This document shows positions 1 through 11,397 of a stretch of 64,000 nucleotides of DNA, in pieces. This DNA is from Paulownia fortunei (Eukaryota; Streptophyta; Magnoliopsida; Lamiales; Paulowniaceae). The notes beneath the pieces are model-generated. The model worked only from the letters and a program-made list of their open reading frames with translations, was not told the DNA's origin and made no database searches. The stretch's first letter is position 1. Each line of letters starts with the position of its first letter. The stretch lies in contig CM033118.1 of NCBI GenBank assembly GCA_019321725.1, forward strand, positions 11,372,071-11,436,070, written 5' to 3'. The position numbers and the translations under genes are program-made.

Positions 1-90
1 CATAACTCTAGTATTGATGAAAAGTTGACATTTCTTGATTTCACTGTATTAGCTTGTTTAGGTTCTGCAGTTAGGATAAGGGGTGTTATA
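1..90 (+). repeat. 3' end of the 5' LTR of G1
   Basis: The sequence matches the last 90 bases of the G4 LTR (ending at 25568) and ends GGGTGTTATA where relatives end GTGTTACA. The primer-binding site follows five bases later. The rest of the LTR lies outside the window. Confidence 0.85.
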
Positions 91-95
91 GTTTG

Positions 96-107
96 TGGTA
101 TCAGAGC
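96..107 (+). other. Primer-binding site of G1 (tRNA-iMet)
   Basis: TGGTATCAGAGC is complementary to the 3' end of plant initiator tRNA-Met, the usual primer for minus-strand DNA synthesis in plant copia and chromovirus elements. It sits just downstream of the LTR end. Confidence 0.85.
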
Positions 108-293
108 GGAGGTTTAGTCATTCCTGTAGACAGAAGAATGCATATGAACACATCTTGGCTAGGAAACTTGGTCAACTACTTGTTTATTTGCCTTTATGTT
201 TATTTGATTATATTTCATTTCATGTTATTATCATGATTATGCATTTATTATTGGCTAATGAATGGAATGAGATTGGGCAATGAATATCAGGTC

Positions 294-1250
294 ATGGCAC
301 CAAAAGGGAAGACAATGGATGATCATGAGGGTAATCAGTGTGGTGAACAATTTGACTGATCTCATTCAACAACAGACTAGAATACATGGTGAACAGATAC
401 AACAATTGCTAGATATGTAACAAAGAAACCGAGAACAAAATCAGTGACTTCCTCCACCACAAGCTCGACAGGATAATTCACAGGCTATATATGAGAAGTT
501 TAGAAAGATGGAACCTGTTGATTTTACTGGTAGGTCTAATCCTATGGTTGCAGAGGATACTAATCTTTGACTACATGCAAATTGATGATGCTGAGAAGGT
601 ACTCTGTACAATTTTCTTGTTGAAGAAGAATGCTAGAACCTGATGGAAGGAGCTAAACTTGCAGTGAATATGGAAGAGCTAACTTAGGAGATGTTTAAAA
701 CAATCTTTTATGATAAGTATTTCACCAGAGATGCTAGGTCGCTCAAAATAAAAGAATTTTTGGAGTTAAAATAAGGAGGGATATCTGTATGTGATTATGT
801 GAGAAAATTTGAACAGGGTTACAAGTACGTGCCATACATTGCCAGAGACCACAATGAGAAGATGGATCATTTCTTGAGGGGTCCTAATCCTGAAATTAGA
901 AGAGATGTGAAATATCTTTAGTAATAGAGTTTAGGGAACTAGTGGATAAGGCTTTGATGGCTGACTTAGATGAGAAAGAGATTGAGAAATTTCATCAACA
1001 AAAGAAGCAAGTATTCACTCCCATAAATCTGAATCAGTGGAAGAAAGAAGAGCAAAAATCAAACCAAGGGAATAAAAAACATCCTAGAGTTGGGCAGACT
1101 TCTATTGAAGTTGAAAGGCCTAAATGTGCTAAGTGTGGGAAGAATCATTTTGGGGAATGCTATAGTGGTACTAATCATTGCTGAAGTGTAAAAACCTGGA
1201 CATATAGCAAAGGATTGCCCAACAATGCAGGGTAAAGTTCAGGGGAGAGT
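294..1250 (+). pseudogene. gag relic of G1 with broken zinc knuckle
   Basis: Gag would form the particle core and bind RNA. The start is the ATG before APKGK, aligned with the gag starts of G3 (17232) and G4 (25771). The open frame is broken several times, for example a TAA replacing a glutamine codon near 418. The C-terminal knuckle region keeps CAKCGKNHFGEC, but a one-base loss near 1180 shifts the second knuckle, so its first cysteine and frame are lost. Not functional. Confidence 0.8.
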
Positions 1251-2517
1251 ATATACCATGACACAAGAACAAGCCGATGTAGATGATTTTGTAGTCACAA
1301 GTACTATTTTAATTTATGGGATACCTGTAATTACATTGATATATTCTGGATCTATGCATTCATTTGCATCACGTGCATTTGTGAGAAAATTGGGCATTAC
1401 ACTAGATTTATTAAAAGTAAGGTACAGTGTGATTGTTCTATCCAGGGAAGAAATGGATTCCAACCAAATGTTAAGGGCTTGTTCTATTCAGATTAGTGAT
1501 AGGACTCTCTATGCAGATCTCGTTGTTTTACCGATCCCAAATTTTGAGGTTATTTTGGGTATAGATTGGCTTACCAAATATCATGTAACAATTGATTGTA
1601 ACAAAAAGATTGTGATTTTTCAGCCACCTGGGGAAGAACAGTTTATGTTTAATTGTACCTCATTCTCACTATCTTTACCAATTATAACTGCTTTGAAAGC
1701 TCAAAAGATGTTGAATAAATGTTGTATTGGATATTTAGCAAGTGTTCTGGATACTTTGGTCGAAGTATAATTGAAGCCAGAAAATATAGATATGGTTCAA
1801 GAATTTCTTGAGGTATTTCCAGATGAATTAATAGGACTACCACCGGATCGAGAGATTGAATTTGTGATTGATGTTATGCCAAGGACCACCCCTATTTCTA
1901 AAGCACCATATCAAATGGCACCAATAGAATTAAAAGAGTTAAAAGTTCAATTACAATAATTGCTTGATAAGGGTTTTATTTGCCCTAGTTATTCTCCTTG
2001 GGGAGCACCTGTGTTGTTCGTGAAAAATAAGGATGGTACATTGTGGTTGTGTATTGATTATAGAGAGCTGAATAAAGTAACAATCAATAATAAGTATCCA
2101 CTTGCGAGAATAGATTATTTGTTTGATCAATTGCAGGGAGCATCAGTATTTTCTAAGATTGGTTTGCTCTCTAGGTATTATCAATTGAAGATTAAGGAAT
2201 AAGACATATAAAAGACTGCATTCCGAACAAGGTATGAGCATTATGAATTTCAAGTGATGCCTTTCGGTTTAACCAATGCTCCTGCAACTTTTATGGATCT
2301 AATAAATAGGGTGTTCAAGCAATATCTCGATAAATTTTTGATTGTGTTTATTGATGACATCCTAATTTATTCACGTGATAAAGAAGAGCACAAGGAACAT
2401 TTGAAGATTGTGCTGCAAGTTCTTAAGGAAAAGTACTTGTATGCTAAATTCAAGAAGTGCGAATTTTGGCTTGAGCAAGTGGTATTCCTAGGTCATGTAG
2501 TATCCAAGAATGGTATT
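1225..2517 (+). pseudogene. pol relic of G1: protease and reverse transcriptase
   Basis: The first part (1225-1770) is a retropepsin-like aspartic protease followed by a linker. The expected Asp-Ser-Gly active site reads Tyr-Ser-Gly because codon 1342-1344 is TAT instead of GAT. RT follows from about 1771 with the conserved [13 protein letters not shown] and YRELNKVT blocks, [12 protein letters not shown], and an intact FIDD catalytic box near 2350. In-frame stops near 1957 and 2200 split it into three open pieces. The sequence stops at the N gap, before RNase H and integrase. Close match to the G3 and G4 pol genes. Confidence 0.85.
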
Positions 2518-2617
2518 NNNNNNNNNNNNNNNNNNNNNNNNNNNNNNNNNNNNNNNNNNNNNNNNNNNNNNNNNNNNNNNNNNNNNNNNNNNNNNNNNNN
2601 NNNNNNNNNNNNNNNNN
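2518..2617. other. Assembly gap (100 N)
   Basis: Exactly 100 unknown bases. Left of it is gypsy RT and right of it a copia LTR, so the real join between G1 and C1 is not resolved and the true distance is unknown. Confidence 1.
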
Positions 2618-3187
2618 ATTTAAAAGATGGAGGACCTTTTTATAAATATCCAAAAGGATGATTCTCATCTAATTTTGGAAGGGGTTAAAGATTTTGAATT
2701 GATTGAGAATCAATCAATATCCTCAACCAACCTAACCCTGGTGGCTAATTTTAGCACATGGTAAATGTGCTAAAATTACAATGTGCAAAAATCGGCCACT
2801 ACCTATTTTGAAGGAGAAAATGTTGGATTATGAATTTGGACTACTTTTTGGCCTCCTTTTGGAGAAGAAAGTTTTGGATTATGAATCTAGACTACTTCTT
2901 GGCTTCCTTAAAGATTGATATAGGATTTTGAGAAATCATTTGGAAAAGACACAAGCAAAAAATCGGCCATTAGGGAAAAAGATCAGGAGAAAAGGTTTCT
3001 TCTTCATTTTTTCATACTCTTTCCATATTCTTGTCTTCTTCTTAGAACAATCAATAAATTATTCTTGAATATTTTATCAACACAATTCTTATTTCCATTG
3101 GTTATATTAGGAATTATTGTTTAAATGCATATTTTAATTATTTTAAAATTTACACTGCACTCACCTCGCTATAAAGCGAACCCAACA
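2618..3187 (+). repeat. 3' part of the 5' LTR of copia C1
   Basis: Matches the end of the copia LTR at 19148-20913 and, inverted, 51750-52450. It ends AAGCGAACCCAACA directly before the primer site. Its left part falls in the N gap. Confidence 0.85.
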
Positions 3188-3188
3188 A

Positions 3189-3201
3189 TGGTATTAGAGC
3201 C
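3189..3201 (+). other. Primer-binding site of copia C1 (tRNA-iMet)
   Basis: TGGTATTAGAGCC lies one base after the LTR end CCCAACA and is complementary to the initiator tRNA-Met 3' end with one mismatch. This fixes the element's orientation. Confidence 0.85.
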
Positions 3202-5700
3202 ACGATTTCGCGTCAACATTTATTGAGTGTATTTATGTTGTGTTTAATTGTTAAATATAAAATAATTATGATATTGCATGATTTTTTAGATTGGGATAAT
3301 TTTGTATTTGGTAAATATTTTGTATGATAAAATTATGCACACAATAGGCTACCACCCAGTGCATAAGCCATTGGTTAAAGCTAGACACCAAGCGATGGGG
3401 TTGAGCATTGACTTGAGTATAACATGAGGGTCGCTACCTACACGGATTGTTGGTTGGCGAGTGCCTCACCAGGCTGGTGCCCAAAAAGCTACCAAGGAAA
3501 TGCAGCAAAGTAGGCAAAAAGCTGGCAAGTTGTTGCCTGCCCTCAAATAAACCTACATTCCCAGTTAGAGCGCACACCCAGATAGTGCCGTGTGCACTGC
3601 TTGCCAGTATGTGTTTGTATTATTTATGAAATATGATTTTTAATTTTAATTATAGAAAAATGTTTTTTCTTTACAAATCGTAATTATCCCAAGTCTTTAA
3701 AAATTTGTAATATTAAAGGATTAGTAAATTCACGTGCTTAAAATTCATGTGATGGATGTTTTAACATGTATCTTTTACCATGTATGTTTATGGGATGATC
3801 ATAGAGCTATTGACCAATGTGATTGGTGAATATATTTTCTTTGGGTTTTAAAATGGGCCTACGAGCCTCTTATTCAATCAATGTATTATTTTTACATTTA
3901 TGCAATAAGCATAAAATAGGAGGTGAGGTTTTTTCTTTTATGTTGAATTGGAGGACAAAGGAGAAGGACCAAGAAGCTTAAGGCCATGTATGTATGGGAT
4001 ACAACATTTTGTAATAGATAGGCTTTCTATACTATTTTATACCCTTAAATTAACCTACACCTATTTTTGGCTCAAACCGGTCGCATAGGTGGGCATATGA
4101 TCACCCCTAGTTTTTTGTTTGTATTAGATACATGCTAGGATTTATTTAATGCTTTCAAATAAATGATTTCATTTGATATTCTTGCTATAAATGAAAAATT
4201 GATGAGGTCTTGGATAAAATAAAACCCCACTTAATTTATGAAATTAAGTAAAGAATTTTAAAATCGATTTTAAGCAAATATGGACAAGTTAGATAGGACC
4301 CATTGATCCATGCCTACCATCAAAGGTAGAGACATGACAATGTTACCACACTCAATCATCGGCCATGAGATGTGAGGTGGTCTTGTGTTGGAAAGTTGTG
4401 ATCTCTACCAAGTATAGTGATGCCGTGGGATGGACTCATCATTGCGTTGGCCATGAGTCATGGAACATTTTGATGCTCCATCTACATGGATGTTTAATAG
4501 GTGTTACATGACACTTAGTACCATATAGACTCATAAAATTGGGGCATATGGGAAGAGATAAGGAAAAACATCTTAAGGGTTGTATAAAGATACAATCGCT
4601 AAAGAGTTAACTGCCTTTTAGTATATTATATGGGCTCAAAAAATTGGGGTGTATGATATACTAATTAGATATCAATCCTATTAGCAAATATGATTTCCTG
4701 AATTACTATTAGGGGTGATGGAATTTGAAGAAAATAGTGGGAGACATTTATAATTAAAGACCTTATTATAAATAAATATATTTTTGAATAGATGTTTGAT
4801 TTTTCTGTCTCACTTAGGCTAATAGTTATCACTACTATATCCATTTGATTTATTCTAGACGACACTAAACATTACGAAGCTCCAAATCTTTCTGGATTGC
4901 TCTTAAAATTAAATAATTGTTCTTAAAATTTTAAGAGGTCTAAAATGTGCAAAAGAGAGTTTATGCTAATAGTTGTAGAAACAATTTTCACAAAAGATGT
5001 GGAAAACACCTCCCACTACACATTCTATAAAGTGTTATAGAAGGACATCCTTAATAGGAGACTCTGGTTTTCAAAGACCAATTTTGTTTATTCATTTCAC
5101 CTACTCTAAGACTTAGGGTCTAAGAAATCGATTGAGAAAGAGTTCTCAATAGAAACAAAAATTTATAATAGGCCAAGTTAGAGGATTAATACAGGAAAGA
5201 TAAGTTTATGGGCATAGAAAGAGAAAATGCAACTGTCGACTTGTTTAAATGAATTAGAAGGAGTTCTAATTCATGTCTTAAATTAGAAAGATTTCTAATT
5301 CAAATATTAGAGTTAGAAAGAGTTTTAATTCAAATAAATATTTTGTTCAAGTCAATTGTTGAAAATTCTTCTTGGGTATTTGATACCAGATATAATCCCA
5401 TCTCTACAAAGAGTTGTAAAGGGTGATAAGAAAAATAAGTCTGAGAGAAAATCCTTAAACTTGGAAGTGAAGCAAAGGTTGCTTCCTCAGTTGAAGGAAT
5501 GGTCCGCTTATCTCTAGATAGAATTAGTTTAGTGATAATTATTTGCCTATAGTGCGAAAGATTTAAGAGTGGGATTTTATTAAATCAGAGAAAGTTTTGA
5601 TTGAAAAATCAAAAGATGGAAATATTCCATGACTCTTGATGTTCGTACTTTGGTAATTAATTTACAGTACCATCTAACAAAATCAACAAAATAAGTTTAG
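3202..5700 (+). other. Leader and unresolved gag/protease part of copia C1
   Basis: No reliable open frame. Parts of 3700-4200 match, inverted, the leader of copia C3 at 50593-51100 (shared landmarks: ATGGGCCTACGAGC near 3855 and a GATCACCCCTAG-like block near 4098). A locally GC-richer patch at about 3360-3600 corresponds in position to the GC-rich block of C3. Gag and protease should lie between about 4200 and 5700, but I cannot identify their motifs. Confidence 0.6.
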
Positions 5701-7920
5701 ATAATTATACTTATACATAATTGTGATAGGCTAGGTTAGATCATATCCCTGAACAAAGAATTCACAAGATAGCTTGTTTGCTTGTCCTCTTGGACTTGGA
5801 TGTGATGCCGACTTGTGAATCTTATCTCAAGGTAGGACAACCAAATCACCATTTGTAGGACAAATGGGGCAAGGTACCATTTTGGTTTTGATCCAAAAGA
5901 ATTGTGTGTAGTCCACTAAATGTTAGTGCGCAAGTGAACTATTATTACTTCATTACTCTAAATGCTTTGAAAAGTTTAAAGAATTTGGATATAAGGTAGA
6001 GAATAAAACCAACAGAAGTATTAAAATTTGTCAACATGATCGAGGAAATAATACTAAGGCAGTAAGTTCTTTGATTATCTAATGGAGAATAGGATTCTCA
6101 AAAAGATGAGTCCTTGTTGAGTTTCACTGAGATTTCTTTTCACTCTAAGATTATACCCCAGAATTGATGATATTATTATGAAGAAAGTCACCAAAGTTGA
6201 TGCTCAAAAATATCATATTAGAATGATATAGGAAAGCCTCCTCATACCTAAGGGTACGAGGAGGCTGCCTGTGCAAAGCGGTTAGTGAGAGATAGGTTGG
6301 ATGTAATATCCAACTTATAGAAATTTATAGGGTATCCAAAGAAATCTATTGGATACTGCTTCTGTGATTTATCAAATCTAAAGTGTTAGTTTTGAGGAAT
6401 ATGAGATTTTTATAGAAAGGTGTTTTCTACTGGATAGAAAAGGGTTAGATCATAGAACTTAAAAAAAATTTAAGAACCATAACAAGCAATGGTATACAAA
6501 CAAATTACTAATATTCTAAGTACACAAGTATTCCCTTGAGTATTAATTCAAAAAGAAATATTGATGTAAGACATCAATTAACAAGATTTACCAAAATACC
6601 ATTGAGTATGGATTCTATTTACTCCAATAAGTTATGGACCTTGATGGACACACCACAAGGTATAGTACCCATTGGCTACAATTGGGTCTATAAGCAGAAG
6701 CTTGAATTACACGGGGAGATGATGACCTATAAGGCATAAATGGATAAAAGGGTTTCATCAAAATCAAGGTGTTGACTATTGATGAAATCTCTTACTAGAT
6801 ATAATGTAATAGTCCATTGGTATCATGTTGGCCATATCTGAGTATATGGAAGGATATGAGGGTCGCCTTTATCAATAAAAGTATTGAGAAGAAACAACCT
6901 GATACCTTTATGTCCAATGGAAGTAAGCAGAAGGTTTGGAAGCTTCAAAAGTCCATTATTGGACTTAACACTAAATCCCCAAGGTTGGTACATTCGATTC
7001 GTTGAGTTAATTAAATGATTTGATCTATATAGGAATACGAATGGACCATATGTGTGTAAGAAAATTAGTTGGAGCGTAGTAAAATTTATTGTGTTAGTAA
7101 CATTCTACTCATAAGGATATTGTAGGAATGTTACAATTAACTAAGACTTGTTATCTATTAAGTTCTCCATGAGGGATTTGGAGGGCATCCTAGAGCTTGG
7201 GGGTTCAGATTTGTGTGGATCAAAAAGGATGCTTGGACTACTCCAAATCCACGTGCACAGATGGTAAAAGTGTTTAGCATGGATTCATAGTTATTTTTCT
7301 TCAAAGTCTATGTCCCTGAAGACTTTTAAAGGAAAAAAAAGGATGACTCAATACTTTAAGTATGCAAATCCATGTACAAGATGTGATATAAAAAATACTT
7401 TGAGTGTCATGAGCATATATCAGTCTATTTCATCATTAAAATCTATAGATAAGGTCTTTAAGTGCTTGTGAAGCAATAAAAATGTCTTTTTGGAACATGG
7501 TTAGGAGAACTAAAGCTAGACTATTACATCTAGCTTTTAGTCCAAAGTAGATAACTCAATCCATATTTAGAATCATATTACATCGCCGCATGAGATGCCG
7601 TAAAAGAATGTGTTTCGATAAGGAACCTCTTGAAAAGGGTTTGAAGTAGTTTTGGCTATTGTTAATCTAGTAAAAGTCTACTTTGATAACAATAAGGTTA
7701 TTGTGTAAGCAAAAGAGCCAAGATCGCATCATAGATCGAGGCACAATATGTGGTGATACCATATGATTAGAGTAATCATTCATATAGGTGACTTAATAGT
7801 GGAGAAAATATCCTTGGCAAAAAATCTAGCAAATCCACTGACCAGACCCCTAGTGCAAATAGACATCTTTGGAAGATGGGCCTAAGATACTGGGTAATTA
7901 GCTCTAGGGTAAGTGGGAGA
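5700..7920 (+). pseudogene. copia pol relic: integrase, RT, RNase H
   Basis: Translated in shifting frames, 5700-6130 gives the end of the integrase zinc-binding region and the start of the core (DRLDHIPEQRIHKI, a CESCL-like box, then YYYFIT and a degraded DRG block). 6536-7110 is copia RT: GIVPIGYNWVYKQKL, the QNQGVDY block, KLQKSIIGLN. 7190-7905 is the RT tail and RNase H, ending with AKEPRSHHRSRHN, DLIVEKISLAKNLANPLT and a GLRY-like tail. Each block is broken by stops and frameshifts. The purine tract AAGTGGGAGA at 7911-7920 marks the end of the internal region. The family is known to encode a single polyprotein; here it is only a fossil. Confidence 0.8.
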
Positions 7921-7921
7921 T

Positions 7922-8030
7922 TATTAGAATACTACCCGACATGCCAATTAGTAGACGCTCTTATATTCTTGAAATAGACAATCTTATTCCATATATATTA
8001 ACTTATAGGCCTTCTTTATCTTAATTGCAC
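7922..8030 (+). repeat. Start of the 3' LTR of copia C1, truncated
   Basis: Begins TATTAGAATACTACCCGA, a mutated form of the family start TGTTAGAATAGTACCCGA seen inverted at 22199, directly after the purine tract. It is replaced after about 110 bases by gypsy integrase sequence. Confidence 0.7.
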
Positions 8031-8998
8031 TTAGATTGACCAAGTTTGCTCATTTTCTTCCCATATGTTCTACATATTTCATGGATCGCTATGCCCAATT
8101 ATACATTAAGAAGATTGTCAGACTTCATGGTGTGCCATTGTCTATAGTTTCTGATAGAGATTTAAGATTTTTGTATGCTTTTTGGAGGAGTTTACACAAA
8201 GCTTTGAGAACATAGTTATCATTCAGTACAACATATCATTGTCAGATGGATGGGCAATCTGAATGAACAATACAGACATTGGAGGATATGCTTTGATCCT
8301 ATGTATTAGACTTCCAAGGTTAGTAGAGTAAATTCCTACATTTGGTGGAGTTTTCGTACAATAACAACTATCAAACTAGCATTGCAATGGTCCCTATGAA
8401 GCATTGTATGGCAAAAAGTGTAGGTCTCTGATACACTAGGATGAAGTTGGTGAGAAGAAACTTTTAGGCCTATATATGATTTGAGAGATGACAGAAGTTG
8501 TGTTACAGATTTTACAAAGAATGCAAACTGCCCAAAATCGATAGAAAAGTTATGCAGATCGACGAAGAAGGGCGTTGGAGTTTGCGGTAGGAGATCATGT
8601 GTTTTTCAAAGTAGCACCAATGAAGGGCATCATGCGGTTAAAGTGAAATTGAGTCCCAGATATATTGACCAATTCTCTGTGATTGAAAGAATTGATGATG
8701 TTGCTTACAGACTGGATCTGTCGGCATCTATGTCCCAAATACACAATATATTTCATGTGTCTATGCTGAGGAAATATATTGCTAATCTCTCTCACATTCT
8801 GAAGAATGAACCAGTGGAATTAAAGGCAGATTTGAGCTATGAAGAAAAACCTATACATATTTTGTTATGAGAAGTGAAATAGCTAACAAATAAATAGATT
8901 CCATTAGTTAAAGTGTTATGGAGAAACCTATCGGTAGAAGAGTCTACTTGGGAAAGGGAGGATGAAATGAGAACTAAGTATCATGAACTTTTTCGGTA
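8031..8998 (+). pseudogene. Integrase and chromodomain relic of G2
   Basis: Integrase would insert the element's DNA; the chromodomain is thought to guide it to marked chromatin. Visible blocks are RLTKFAHFLP, a SIVSDRDLRF catalytic-Asp block, the GQSE block, then SPRYIDQFSVIERIDDVAYR and HNIFHVSMLRKYI, and finally IPLVKVLWRNLSVEESTWE, the chromodomain core. It lacks its N-terminal part, and stops and frameshifts occur before and inside the open piece 8481-8870. The chromodomain is what makes the chromovirus (Tekay/Del-like) call. Confidence 0.8.
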
Positions 8999-9028
8999 AG
9001 TAAAATTTCGGGGAAGAAATTTTTATAA

Positions 9029-9039
9029 GGAGAGGAGGA
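9029..9039 (+). other. Polypurine tract of G2
   Basis: GGAGAGGAGGA directly precedes the LTR start TGTGACACCC. The upstream AAATTTCGGGGAAGAAATTT block is the typical chromovirus sequence before the tract. It would prime plus-strand synthesis. Confidence 0.75.
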
Positions 9040-11032
9040 TGTGACACCCAAACCTCTCACTACTCACCTGGATAAACATGATTCATGCATTGCATGTAAA
9101 TTGCATCCTATTTTCATTGATATTGACATCATATAATCTATTATTATATACGGCGTTCTTAATCAGTAAACTTAATTTTAAAGCTCTTGCACGGTATTGA
9201 TTATTGAATCCCCTAACCTAATTAATCAATTATACATTGGGATAAGAATAAAATTAGGTATCAATATGATTAATGTTACTAGGTTACACGTTATAATTTT
9301 TAGAAGTGTTAAAGGTGTCACTAGTAAGTTTATACGGATTAATTTGATTTGATCAAGTTATTTCAAAAGTATATATTTGTAAATTAACATACTTGAAATA
9401 TTGGACATGATATAATATGATTTAAATATCATATTACAAGGTCCATATGTGCATATAATTTTAGAAATGCCAACAAGACAATCATTTAAGAATCGGATGC
9501 CAATCAATTTAGAGATCGAATGAATGGTTAAGAAATTATGGTAGAATTTATTATTCGATCATACGAAAATTAAAATAGATTGTATATAAATAAATCAATA
9601 ATGAGAAACACTAGATTAAAAATTTATAAGATGTGTGTAACATCAGATTTGAACCACCACTTGACACGTCAAGCCTTGCCACCTCAAGCTTTGCCATTTC
9701 ATGCTACCAACTCAACCTTTCTTCATTTCTATCCTTGAACCACGACCAAAAACTATTTTCTGAGATATTTCACCTCCAAAAGATCCATATTAAATTTTAT
9801 AAGTTGCTCCCAAGTGATTCCAAGTAAATAAAAATGTGAAGAAATCAAAGGAAAGTAAGAAGGAGCAAGTAGAAACTGAAAATTGTGCATAGGTGAGCTT
9901 AACTCATGTTTTGATTTCAATTCTTGATTTATTTGAGGTTTTGTGATTTATAAAGCTTCTATTATTATTTATAACCATGTGAGAATGTTATTTATGGTCT
10001 TATAATTCACAAAAGAAGGTTTTTTAGTTGCAAAATCATAATAGAAATCACTAGGGGCAGAAACTGCATACTTGTTGGTTTTTATTTTTAAAGCTTTATA
10101 TATGTATGATAACTTGATTAAAACCTATATATTTCACCATATATGTATTTATATATGATTTTAGGTGATGTATGTAAGTTTGGAGAGGTTATAATTTGAA
10201 ATATGATTTGATATTTAAAGAGACACTCAAAACTATCATGATAGAACTTACAGTTTCTGTTCTGTGATAATTGGGTTGGTTTTGCTGCAAAAATCAGTAA
10301 TTTTAGGCAATTATAAAATATTGTTACATTTCTCTACATGTTATCTAATGTGGTAAAAATTTGGGAGTGATTGGATATGCTTAAGGATGTCAAAGTTAGC
10401 ATGCAATTAAATTGGACAACAGGAAAATATGAAAATGTGAATCTCTTCCATTTAATAACTTAGCAGGTTTCAACCTAAACATATTGTTATTGAGTTCTAA
10501 CAATTAGGTACATGCTATTAGAGTGATGATACTTTAATTACATGGTGTTTACATATATCTAATATGATAAATTAAGGTATTTGAGGGACTATATTGGGTT
10601 CTAGTTTGTGAAAGCTTGATTGTTATCTAGATAGCTTGGTGTCTAAAGTCTTAGTATGAGATATTGTGCTTTCAACTTGCCAAATTGGGAATGGTGCTTG
10701 ATGTTGGGTAATATTACAGGTTATATTATATCTAAGGTTGGAGAGGAATAGTAAACAAATTTAAACTAACCCACCAACCAAGTGAAAGGTAAGTAAAGAT
10801 TCATTTGTAACTACAACGCATAGACATAGTAAATGTGTGATTTATATGTAATATCATAGATCATATGTGCATAGCAGAGGGCACACATTACTGTCATTCA
10901 TGTTCATTGAGCATACATACATGGGCATTGACACGTGCATGCATCATATACGAGCATTGTGATAGATCTTGCATTGCACGACATGATTTTGAGGAAGGTA
11001 AATCTTTTGCTAACCACTACTAGTGCACCGAA

Positions 11033-11106
11033 GCATGCATGGATTTGCAGGTTCGCGTGCATGGATTTGCATGCTTCTGTGCATGCATGGATTTGCATGC
11101 ATATAT
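11033..11106 (+). repeat. GCATGCATGGATTTGC tandem repeat in the G2 LTR
   Basis: Three imperfect copies of a roughly 22-base unit containing ATGGATTTGCA, each bordered by alternating TGCATGCA. The overlapping open frames on both strands are translations of this repeat and not genes. Confidence 0.8.
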
Positions 11107-11392
11107 CATTACCGGCCATTAGATTATGGCAGTGTGCAAAGCTCTTTTCCGATGCATGAGATAGTAGCATTGGTCAAGGGCCCAACAAAGCAATGATTTT
11201 GAGAGAAATATTTTTATGCATGAAATTGCATTATGGGCATAGCATTTTGAGATGCATGACTTGATATTGTGGATTATTCTTTAACATGCATAATCTTTAC
11301 TTGCTGAGCATTAGCTCATATAGTTTATGCGTTGTAGGTGAGCACGACGATGCCTGAAGTATCTTTTGCTGGTTGGGAGGTTGTTGGAGCTC

Positions 11393-11397
11393 TTGCA
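11393..11397. repeat. Left target-site duplication of G3 (TTGCA)
   Basis: TTGCA directly left of G3 is repeated directly right of it at 18787-18791, the five-base duplication expected from Ty3/gypsy integration. Confidence 0.85.

Larger units (their letters stand above)
1..2517 (+). mobile_element. Ty3/gypsy chromovirus fragment G1 (5' part)
   Basis: Left-truncated retrotransposon holding the last bases of its 5' LTR, a tRNA-iMet primer-binding site, gag with zinc knuckle, protease and the first two thirds of reverse transcriptase in plus-strand order. It runs into an assembly gap, after which a copia LTR appears, so RNase H and integrase are missing. It matches G3, G4 and G5 closely along its length, which makes family membership secure. 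Many internal stops and small indels show it is dead. The chromovirus (Tekay/Del-like) assignment is inferred from the chromodomain seen in the relative G3, not from this copy. Confidence 0.9.
2618..8030 (+). mobile_element. Degenerate Ty1/copia element C1
   Basis: An old copia element: the 3' part of its 5' LTR, a tRNA-iMet primer site, a long leader, then integrase, RT and RNase H relics in copia order, a purine tract and the first about 110 bases of its 3' LTR. The IN before RT order separates it from the gypsy elements nearby. Its LTR belongs to the 2.1-kb family also seen as a solo copy at 35878-38025. Gag and protease are too decayed to delimit. The 3' LTR is cut off by the G2 integrase fragment at about 8030. 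Confidence 0.85.
9040..11397 (+). repeat. 3' LTR of G2, first part
   Basis: Starts TGTGACACCC after the purine tract and runs 2.36 kb without genes until G3 is inserted at 11398. The few short open frames in it have no recognisable family. With the continuation at 18792-19147 the LTR is at least 2.7 kb. Confidence 0.75.

Noticed and set aside
96..107. tRNA-like sequence near LTR ends
   Set aside because: Only 12-18 bases complementary to tRNA 3' ends; these are primer-binding sites and not tRNA genes.
10904..11170. Overlapping frames on both strands with cysteine-rich protein look
   Set aside because: Product of a GCATGCATGGATTTGC tandem repeat inside an LTR; no start context or family.
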